A DNA stretch of 5,994 nucleotides from Acidimicrobiales bacterium (GTDB lineage: Bacteria; Actinomycetota; Acidimicrobiia; Acidimicrobiales; Ilumatobacteraceae): the NCBI GenBank assembly GCA_030830415.1, contig JAURNB010000229.1, forward strand, positions 1-5,994, read 5' to 3'. Made by a program: the position numbers and the translations under genes. Shown here in pieces: positions 1 through 5,994 of this stretch (position 1 is its first letter; the number at the start of each line of letters is the position of its first letter). The notes beneath the pieces are model-generated. The model ran no database searches. It saw only the letters and a program-made list of their open reading frames with translations, and was not told the DNA's origin.

Positions 1-1
1 C

Positions 2-367
2 ACAGCGATGTGTTTATCTATTCGATTCATTCGCGTTGCTCCACCACGCTTTTTCCCCGAGCTCGGGTACATCGACCTATCAACGCGATACGGGATGTCT
101 GTTTACGGCCCAGTGGGCAAGGGAGTATCTGACCAATTTGCTGCCATGCCATCAATTCACGTGGGTTGGGCGGCGGTGGTGTCGTTCGGCATCGTGGCAA
201 CTTGCACAAGCAAGTGGCGCTGGCTTGGTCTCTTTCACGTGGTAGCGACCATTTTTGTTGTGTCGGCTACCGGAAATCATTGGTGGCTTGACAGCTTTGT
301 TGCCATTGCGCTCTTAGGCATTGCCCTATTTATCGATGAAAGATTTATCCGACCCAGGCGGGAATGA
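2..367 (+). CDS. PAP2-superfamily membrane phosphatase/phosphotransferase, 3' part (5' truncated)
   Basis: C-terminal part of an integral-membrane PAP2 (type 2 phosphatidic acid phosphatase) protein. The frame is open to the window edge, so the ATG at position 8 is probably an internal Met. Counting from that Met, the second phosphatase motif is MPSIHVGWAA (47-56, His51) and the third is TGNHWWLD (88-95, His91 and Asp95), the expected catalytic His/His/Asp set. The segment APPRFFPELG (11-20) resembles the region before the active site in the inositol-phosphotransferase-like (PAP2_3) branch. Hydrophobic stretches at about 53-66, 72-88 and 97-109 are likely membrane helices, with a short basic tail ending RPRRE. 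The family removes or transfers phosphate or phospho-head groups on lipids; the substrate cannot be read from this fragment. The stop (TGA, 365-367) lies inside the convergent LysM gene. The family call is firm, the substrate is unknown. Confidence 0.85.
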   Translation, partial: TAMCLSIRFIRVAPPRFFPELGYIDLSTRYGMSVYGPVGKGVSDQFAAMPSIHVGWAAVVSFGIVATCTSKWRWLGLFHVVATIFVVSATGNHWWLDSFVAIALLGIALFIDERFIRPRRE

Positions 368-980
368 TGATGCTTTGGCCAGCGAAGAGTTTGACATCGT
401 CCTGCGTGTACCAACCATTCGCGGTCATGATGGCCGCCATCTTCACACAAAACAGTGAGCCGATTTTCGACAGCGAGTCACCAGGAGCAACTTCATAAGT
501 TCCTGCCGGACGAGTTCCACAACCCTTTGAACTTGGACCTTGCGGAGGAAGCGTGGTGTTGGCAATTGCTTGCGCTGTCGTGGTCTTTGCCGTTGGAGGT
601 ATTTTCAACGTTTGCGTGGGGTAAGGAAACTGTGAAGTTGATACCCAACCGTTATACATGAGCAACTCTTCCACGCTGATGCCATACGAATTGGCTACCT
701 TGATGGGTGAATCGCCAGAGGCAACTACGTACTCCTGCTCAAAACCCACTGAGCCCGGCGGCAACGTGGTGCTCACCCCTGGAGCGGTGGTAATCACCGG
801 AGGAATAGTGGCGAAGTCGGTTGCACCAACAGGAACCACGGTTGTTGCAGTACCCGAGACGTCTTGGCTACATGCGCTGACCGCAAGAACCAAGAGTGGA
901 GTAAACACAACAGCGAGAACTGCAGGAACCCAACGTCGTTGCTGACGTACCGCTACTTGTTCACGTTCCTGCACAGGCAA
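345..980 (-). CDS. Secreted lipoprotein with two LysM domains
   Basis: A 211-residue protein predicted to be exported, lipid-anchored and able to bind peptidoglycan or related glycans through LysM domains. Residues 1-17 are a charged N-region (RQQRRW), 18-33 are hydrophobic, and VSAC (34-37) is a lipobox that puts the lipidated Cys at 37. A Thr/Pro/Val-rich linker (about 40-80) follows. LysM 1 spans about 83-129 (YVVASGDSPIKVA to LKIPP) and LysM 2 about 161-208 (TYEVAPGDSLSKI to IIIPA); both carry an N-G-W motif (110-112, 188-190). A second Thr-rich linker separates them. No catalytic domain is visible. The start given is TTG at 978-980, the second codon after the gltD stop; GTG at 972-974 is an equally possible start and leaves the signal peptide intact. 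Neither has a strong ribosome binding site, so translation may depend on coupling to gltD. Cys154 and Cys178 could form a disulphide. The exact role (wall attachment, spore or division factor, hydrolase partner) is not shown by the sequence. Confidence 0.85.
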   Translation of the reverse strand: MPVQEREQVAVRQQRRWVPAVLAVVFTPLLVLAVSACSQDVSGTATTVVPVGATDFATIPPVITTAPGVSTTLPPGSVGFEQEYVVASGDSPIKVANSYGISVEELLMYNGWVSTSQFPYPTQTLKIPPTAKTTTAQAIANTTLPPQGPSSKGCGTRPAGTYEVAPGDSLSKIGSLFCVKMAAIMTANGWYTQDDVKLFAGQSIIIPAWVG

Positions 981-983
981 ATC

Positions 984-2435
984 TTACGCAAGAGGCCGTG
1001 CAGTTGGTGCTATGGGGTATGGCAAATGTGTTTCGCCCATGAGGAAGGCATCAACGCCTGCCGCACATGCACGGCCTTCAGCAATTGCCCACACAATGAG
1101 GCTTTGCCCGCGACCCATGTCACCTGCCACAAATACACCGTCTGCAGAAGTTTTGTAATGGTCGTCACGCGCAACATTGCCGCGTTCGTCGTAGGTGAGA
1201 CCCATCTGATCGAGCCATGAACCTTTTTCTGGTCCAACGAAACCCAATGCGAGAAACACGAGATCGGCAGGAAGTTCTTGATCGGAGCCAGGAACTTTTT
1301 CAAACTTCCCGTCTTTCATCTCTACTTCATGAATGAGTAACGCACGTACATTGCCATTGCCGTCGTCGAGGAAACGCTCGGTGTTCACGCTGTACACACG
1401 CTCGCCACCTTCTTCATGTGCACTCGACACGCGATACACAAGGCTCCACTGTGGCCATGGGTTGTTGCCCGCACGCTCTTCTGGTGGTCGCGGCATAATT
1501 TCCAGCTGCGTCACCGACTTTGCGCCATGACGATGTGACGTGCCCAAGCAGTCGGCACCAGTATCGCCGCCACCAATAATGATGACGTTCTTTCCTGCTG
1601 CAGAAATGGGCGACTCAGCGAAGTCACCCTCTTGCACCTTATTTGCCAAAGGCAAAAACTCCATTGCCTGATAAATGCCGTTGAGCTCACGCCCTGGCAC
1701 TGGCAGGTCGCGCCATGCGGTTGCACCACACGCAAGCACAACTGCATCGTGTGTTGCACGCAGAACTTCAACGTCAATTGCCCCACCCACATCTGCATTG
1801 GTGCGGAACTCAGTTCCTTCTTCACGCATCTGCTCTAAACGGCGGTCGATGTGGTGCTTTTCCATTTTGAATTCAGGAATGCCATAGCGCAAGAGCCCGC
1901 CAATACGGTCGGCTCGTTCCAACACCACGACGTCGTGACCAGCACGCGTGAGTTGTTGTGCTGCAGCTAAGCCAGCAGGTCCGCTACCGATAACAGCGAC
2001 GCGCTTGCCGGTTTTCACCGATGGCTTTTGAGCAACAACCCAGCCTTCATTCCATGCATGGTCGATGATTTCAACTTCTACCTGCTTGATGGCCACTGGT
2101 TGAGCGTTAATGCCAAGTACACATGCCGACTCACAAGGCGCTGGGCACAGCCGACCTGTGAATTCAGGGAAGTTGTTGGTGGCATGCAAGCGGTCAATGG
2201 CATCGCGCCAATGGTTGCGATACACCAAGTCATTCCAGTCGGGAATGAGGTTGCCGAGTGGACAGCCGTTGTTGCAGAAAGGAATACCGCAGTCCATGCA
2301 GCGACCCGCCTGATGATTGAGCTCATCTTTATCGAATGGCTCGTACACCTCTTTCCAGTCGCGCAAGCGAACCGGAACCGAGCGACGTTGTGGGCCTTGA
2401 CGGTCCCACTTCAAAAATCCTGTTGCCTCACCCAT
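984..2435 (-). CDS. gltD: Glutamate synthase (NADPH) small subunit
   Basis: Complete 483-residue beta subunit of glutamate synthase, a normal length for the family. It is a cytoplasmic flavoprotein that oxidises NADPH and delivers electrons to the large subunit for glutamate formation. The N-terminal iron-sulphur region has Cys46, 49, 54 and 58 (CMDCGIPFCNNGC) and Cys97, 101 and 105 (LCPAPCESAC), the set expected for its 4Fe-4S clusters. The FAD-binding Rossmann motif VAVIGSGPAGLAAA is at 146-159. The NADPH-binding motif IIIGGGDTGADCLG is at 285-298. The C-terminal FAD-contact motif VFVAGDMGRGQSLIVWAI is at 434-451. The ATG at 2433-2435 is chosen because GGAGGT sits 5 nt upstream and the protein begins MGEATGFLKW, the usual GltD opening. 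The gene starts within the last codons of gltB, as expected for a co-translated pair, and its TAA stop is 3 nt before the LysM gene. Related FAD/Fe-S subunits (NfnB or dihydropyrimidine dehydrogenase type) are less likely given the adjacent gltB. Confidence 0.97.
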   Translation of the reverse strand: MGEATGFLKWDRQGPQRRSVPVRLRDWKEVYEPFDKDELNHQAGRCMDCGIPFCNNGCPLGNLIPDWNDLVYRNHWRDAIDRLHATNNFPEFTGRLCPAPCESACVLGINAQPVAIKQVEVEIIDHAWNEGWVVAQKPSVKTGKRVAVIGSGPAGLAAAQQLTRAGHDVVVLERADRIGGLLRYGIPEFKMEKHHIDRRLEQMREEGTEFRTNADVGGAIDVEVLRATHDAVVLACGATAWRDLPVPGRELNGIYQAMEFLPLANKVQEGDFAESPISAAGKNVIIIGGGDTGADCLGTSHRHGAKSVTQLEIMPRPPEERAGNNPWPQWSLVYRVSSAHEEGGERVYSVNTERFLDDGNGNVRALLIHEVEMKDGKFEKVPGSDQELPADLVFLALGFVGPEKGSWLDQMGLTYDERGNVARDDHYKTSADGVFVAGDMGRGQSLIVWAIAEGRACAAGVDAFLMGETHLPYPIAPTARPLA

Positions 2436-5400
2436 GGGCTACCTCCATGATGCGTACGTTGGTTTCTTCTTCATTTAGACCTTCAGACTTTGCCTGAGCA
2501 ATTGCCGCAAGAACATTGCGGTAGTCGCGAGGCATTACCTTGCGGATTTTTGATGTTTCCACATTCCAAGAGTTCAAGAGGCGTTGCCCCACTTCGGAAC
2601 CGGTGTACTCCACATGCTTTTCTACTGTTGACTTCAACCAGTCCAGATCTGTTTCATCGAGTGGTTCAATTTCAACAAGTTCATAGTTCACGCGCGATGC
2701 GAATTCTCCGTCACGGTCATAAACGTAAGCAACGCCGCCCGACATACCTGCCGCAAAGTTGCGACCAGTAGCACCGAGCACCACTACACGACCACCGGTC
2801 ATGTATTCACAGCCATGATCGCCAACACCTTCAACAACAGCTATGGCTCCAGAGTTGCGCACGCAGAAGCGCTCGCCCACCATGCCGCGTAGGTAAATTT
2901 CGCCGCTTGTTGCACCGTAACCAATGACGTTTCCGGCAATGACGTTGTCTTCGGCAACAAATGTTGATGCATCGCTCGGGCGCACAATGAGTCGCCCACC
3001 CGACAAGCCTTTACCGAGATAGTCATTCGAGTCACCAACGAGACGCATTTCAATGCCACGTGGCACAAAGGCACCAAATGACTGACCTGCAGAACCGTTG
3101 AATTCAATAGCGATTGTTGCATCGGGAAGCCCCGCGCCACCCCACTTCTTCGTGAGGGCACTGCCGAGCATGGTGCCCACAGTGCGATTCACGTTACGAA
3201 TAGGGAACGACAGTTGCACAGGAGTTCCCTTTTCCAGGGCCGCTGTACTTGCTGCGATGAGTTGCATATCGAGCGCTTCATCGAGACCGTGCTCTTGCAA
3301 CACGCTGTGATGCATAGTTTGGTTGTAAGGGTTCTCTGGTACTGCAAGAAGTGGCGAGATATCGAGCCCTTCTGCTTTCCAGTGATCGACCGCTTCCACC
3401 GCATCGATGAATTCAACATGGCCAACAGCTTCTTGAATGCTGCGGAATCCCATTGCTGCCAAATACTCACGAACTTCTTCAGCAATAAATTCAAAGAAGT
3501 TGGTAACGAACTCTGGCTTGCCACTAAAGCGAGCACGCAACTCAGGGTTCTGCGTAGCAATACCCACGGGGCACGTATCGAGATGGCACACGCGCATCAT
3601 GATGCAGCCACTCACCACGAGCGGTGCTGTTGCAAAGCCAAACTCTTCTGCACCAAGAAGCGCAGCAATAATGACGTCACGGCCAGTTTTCATCTGGCCA
3701 TCTGCTTGCACCACAATGCGATCGCGCAAACCATTGAGCATCAAGGTTTGTTGTGCTTCTGCAAGACCCAGTTCCCACGGGGCACCTGCGTGCTTGAGTG
3801 ATGTCAGTGGCGATGCACCGGTTCCGCCGTCGTGACCCGAAATGAGCACAACGTCGGCTTTTGCCTTGCTCACACCAGCAGCAACTGTTCCTACACCAAC
3901 TTCGGCAACCAACTTCACGTGTACACGTGCAGCAGGGTTGGAGTTCTTCAAGTCGTGAATAAGTTGCTTGAGATCTTCAATGGAATAGATGTCGTGGTGA
4001 GGAGGTGGGCTAATGAGACCCACACCAGGAGTACTGAAACGTGTTTTTGCTACCCACGGATACACCTTGTGACCAGGAAGCTGACCACCTTCACCGGGCT
4101 TTGCGCCCTGTGCCATTTTGATTTGAATGTCGTCGGCGTTGACGAGGTATTCACTCGTTACACCAAAACGGCCCGACGCAACTTGCTTAATGGCAGAGCG
4201 CTTTGAATCGCCGTTGGCCATTGGCGTGAAACGTTCGGCGTCTTCGCCGCCTTCACCTGTGTTGCTCTTGCCACCAATACGGTTCATAGCAATTGCCAAA
4301 GTTTCATGTGCTTCGGCTGAAATGGATCCGTAGCTCATTGCGCCAGTCGAGAAACGAGAAACAATGCTGCTCACCGATTCCACTTCGCTGATAGGCACTG
4401 CAGGACGCACACCTGTTTTCAAGTGGAAGAGCCCGCGCAGAGTTGCAAGATTGCGAGACTGATCGTCGACCGCAGCGGTGTACTGCTTGAACACGTCGTA
4501 CCTGCCAGAACGCGTGCTGTGCTGCAAGCGATAGACGGTTTCGGGGTTGAAGAGGTGATATTCACCTTCACGACGCCATTGGTACTCGCCGCCCAATTCC
4601 AACTTGCGATGCGAGCGTTCTTCCGGACGCGATGGGTGCGCAGCACTATGACGCGCTGCAGCTTCAATTGCAATTTCGTTGAGCCCAATTCCGCCCAGGC
4701 GAGAAACAGTTCCTGTGAAGAATTCGTCAACAAGTTCGCTCGACAAACCAATGGCTTCAAATATTTGTGCACCGGTGTACGAAGCAACAGTCGACACGCC
4801 CATTTTCGACATCACCTTCAGCACACCTTTGCCAGATGCCTTGATGTAGTTCTTGCGGGCCTTGCCGGCATCGATGCCACCAAGACCATGCAGGCCAACG
4901 CCTTCGCCACTCAAAATCATGTCGTCAATGGATTCAAAAGCGAGATACGGGTTAATTGCAGCCGCGCCAAAACCAATGAGCAACGCCATGTGATGCACTT
5001 CTCGCGCATCGCCGGTTTCCACAATGAGACCAACAAGCGTGCGCTTTTTCTGACGAATGAGATGGTGATGAACAGCACTTGTCATGAGGAGCGACGGAAT
5101 GGGTGCATGAATTTCATCGGAGTTGCGGTCGGACAAAATAATGATGCGAGCACCATCGTCAATTGCTGCTTCTACTTCACTACGTACTCGTGTAAGTGCT
5201 TCACGTAGCGCTTCTCCGCCACCACTTACACGAAAGAGACCAGAAATGACTGCCGACTTCAAGTGCGACAAGTTGCCATCGTCGTTGATGTGAATAATGC
5301 GAGCAAGGTCGTCGTTGTCGATGATGGGGAAAGGCATGGCGAGTTGGCGACATGCATCTGGCCCTGCAGACAAAAGGTTTGCTTCGGGGCCCACTGTGCG

Positions 5401-5994
5401 GCTCACTGCCGTGACCACTTCTTCACGAATGGCATCGAGTGGTGGGTTTGTTACTTGAGCAAACAACTGTTGGAAGTAATCGAACAACAAACGCGGACGC
5501 TTTGACAGCACAGCAATGGGAGTGTCGGTGCCCATGGAACCAATTGGTTCTAAGCCACCTTTTGCCATTGGAGCCACAATGATTTTTAGTTCTTCGTGCG
5601 TGTAGCCAAACATTTGTTGACGGCGCAGCACGCTGTCGTGGCCGTAAACAACATGTTCACGCTCAGGAAGATCTTCAAGTTTCACCATGCCTTGCGCAAC
5701 CCACTCTTCATAAGGGGCCATGGCGGCAAGTTCCGACTTCACTTCGTCGTCGTCAATAATGCGACCTTGTGCGGTGTCGATGAGGAACATCCGCCCTGGT
5801 TGTAAGCGACCTTTTTTCACTACGCGCTCTGGAGCAATGTCGAGCACGCCCGACTCACTGGCCATCACCACGAGGTCATCGTCTGTTACCCAATACCTGC
5901 TCGGACGCAAACCGTTGCGGTCGAGTACTGCACCAATCACGGTTCCGTCGGTAAAGGCAACGCTTGCTGGCCCGTCCCATGGTTCCATGAGTGA
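2428..5994 (-). CDS. gltB: Glutamate synthase (NADPH) large subunit, 5' truncated
   Basis: Large (alpha) subunit of glutamate synthase, which makes glutamate from 2-oxoglutarate and glutamine-derived ammonia. The frame is open through the right edge: Ser-Leu precede the Met at 5986-5988, matching the internal family stretch SLMEPWDGPAS, so that Met is not the start. About 1188 residues are visible; the family is usually about 1500, so some 300 N-terminal residues, including the catalytic Cys of the class II glutaminase domain, lie outside. Counting from that Met: the end of the glutaminase domain (1 to about 85, with LDRNGLRPSRY), the central domain (about 120-410), the FMN-binding synthase barrel (about 470-850, with GEGGEDAERF, KPGEGGQLPGHK and SGHDGGTGASPL), the 3Fe-4S cysteines 795, 801 and 806 (C-x5-C-x4-C), and the C-terminal GXGXG beta-helix domain (about 930-1100, with repeated Gly turns). 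No frameshift or missing motif is seen. The TGA stop at 2428-2430 overlaps the gltD start. Confidence 0.97.
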   Translation of the reverse strand, partial: SLMEPWDGPASVAFTDGTVIGAVLDRNGLRPSRYWVTDDDLVVMASESGVLDIAPERVVKKGRLQPGRMFLIDTAQGRIIDDDEVKSELAAMAPYEEWVAQGMVKLEDLPEREHVVYGHDSVLRRQQMFGYTHEELKIIVAPMAKGGLEPIGSMGTDTPIAVLSKRPRLLFDYFQQLFAQVTNPPLDAIREEVVTAVSRTVGPEANLLSAGPDACRQLAMPFPIIDNDDLARIIHINDDGNLSHLKSAVISGLFRVSGGGEALREALTRVRSEVEAAIDDGARIIILSDRNSDEIHAPIPSLLMTSAVHHHLIRQKKRTLVGLIVETGDAREVHHMALLIGFGAAAINPYLAFESIDDMILSGEGVGLHGLGGIDAGKARKNYIKASGKGVLKVMSKMGVSTVASYTGAQIFEAIGLSSELVDEFFTGTVSRLGGIGLNEIAIEAAARHSAAHPSRPEERSHRKLELGGEYQWRREGEYHLFNPETVYRLQHSTRSGRYDVFKQYTAAVDDQSRNLATLRGLFHLKTGVRPAVPISEVESVSSIVSRFSTGAMSYGSISAEAHETLAIAMNRIGGKSNTGEGGEDAERFTPMANGDSKRSAIKQVASGRFGVTSEYLVNADDIQIKMAQGAKPGEGGQLPGHKVYPWVAKTRFSTPGVGLISPPPHHDIYSIEDLKQLIHDLKNSNPAARVHVKLVAEVGVGTVAAGVSKAKADVVLISGHDGGTGASPLTSLKHAGAPWELGLAEAQQTLMLNGLRDRIVVQADGQMKTGRDVIIAALLGAEEFGFATAPLVVSGCIMMRVCHLDTCPVGIATQNPELRARFSGKPEFVTNFFEFIAEEVREYLAAMGFRSIQEAVGHVEFIDAVEAVDHWKAEGLDISPLLAVPENPYNQTMHHSVLQEHGLDEALDMQLIAASTAALEKGTPVQLSFPIRNVNRTVGTMLGSALTKKWGGAGLPDATIAIEFNGSAGQSFGAFVPRGIEMRLVGDSNDYLGKGLSGGRLIVRPSDASTFVAEDNVIAGNVIGYGATSGEIYLRGMVGERFCVRNSGAIAVVEGVGDHGCEYMTGGRVVVLGATGRNFAAGMSGGVAYVYDRDGEFASRVNYELVEIEPLDETDLDWLKSTVEKHVEYTGSEVGQRLLNSWNVETSKIRKVMPRDYRNVLAAIAQAKSEGLNEEETNVRIMEVAHG
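2441..2446 (-). promoter_or_regulatory. Shine-Dalgarno site of gltD inside the gltB coding end
   Basis: On the minus strand the sequence reads GGAGGTAGCCCATGGG: a GGAGGT core, a 5-nt spacer, then the gltD ATG. The same bases encode the gltB C-terminus MEVAHG. This strong site fixes the gltD start and implies that ribosomes finishing gltB can initiate gltD directly, which would help keep the two subunits in balance. Confidence 0.85.

Noticed and set aside
8..10. ATG as the start of the PAP2-family gene
   Set aside because: The frame is open upstream to the edge, there is no room to see a ribosome binding site, and the protein would lack its N-terminal membrane helices.
429..441. Small inverted repeat GATGGCCGCCATC, considered as a terminator for the PAP2 gene
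   Set aside because: The stem is only about 5 bp with a 3-nt loop, no T-run follows, and the bases encode conserved LysM 2 residues.
864..1220. Plus-strand open frame spanning the gltD/LysM junction
   Set aside because: It is antisense to the gltD C-terminal FAD motif and the LysM signal peptide, and no recognisable protein features or start signals are present.
3214..3801. Open frame of 195 codons on the plus strand, antisense to the gltB 3Fe-4S region
   Set aside because: The product is rich in Cys and His with no family resemblance; the opposite strand is unambiguous GltB.
4423..5208. Long open frame of 261 codons on the plus strand, antisense to gltB
   Set aside because: It lies wholly opposite a strongly conserved gltB region, has no recognisable domain or ribosome binding site, and its Cys/His/Asn/Thr-rich product looks like an antisense shadow.
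5986..5988. ATG as the start of gltB
   Set aside because: The upstream codons remain open to the window edge and SLMEPWDGPAS is an internal motif of the GltB family; a start here would remove the glutaminase active site.

Overview
The window is a compact piece of a bacterial chromosome with almost no non-coding DNA. The main content, on the minus strand, is a glutamate synthase (GOGAT) operon. It holds the 3' four-fifths of gltB (large subunit, cut by the right window edge) and a complete gltD (small subunit). These are followed after only 3 nt by a small gene for a secreted lipoprotein with two LysM domains. On the plus strand, at the left edge, is the 3' part of a PAP2-superfamily membrane phosphatase/phosphotransferase. 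It converges on the LysM gene and overlaps its end by 23 bp.

Layout from left to right: PAP2-family gene (2-367, plus, 5' truncated); LysM lipoprotein (345-980, minus); gltD (984-2435, minus); gltB (2428-5994, minus, 5' truncated). The minus-strand genes read right to left as gltB > gltD > LysM gene. gltB and gltD overlap by 8 nt, with a strong Shine-Dalgarno (GGAGGT) inside the gltB coding end. gltD and the LysM gene are 3 nt apart. The promoter of the operon must lie beyond the right edge, and no gene-free stretch exceeds a few bases.

Function: GltB and GltD together form NADPH-dependent glutamate synthase. GltD takes electrons from NADPH onto FAD and passes them through iron-sulphur clusters to the 3Fe-4S cluster and FMN of GltB. 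GltB uses ammonia released from glutamine to turn 2-oxoglutarate into glutamate. All cluster cysteines and nucleotide-binding motifs in the visible part look intact. The LysM lipoprotein and the PAP2 protein are envelope proteins with no evident metabolic link to GOGAT.

Organism: the gltB-gltD arrangement, a Thr/Pro-rich LysM lipoprotein with N-G-W motifs, and a PAP2 protein of the inositol-phosphotransferase-like type suggest an actinobacterium, possibly of the Acidimicrobiia type. G+C appears moderate by eye rather than very high. This placement is an inference from protein style, not a firm assignment. I see no mobile element, CRISPR array, RNA gene or prophage, and no convincing undescribed system; the notable points concern gene packing.
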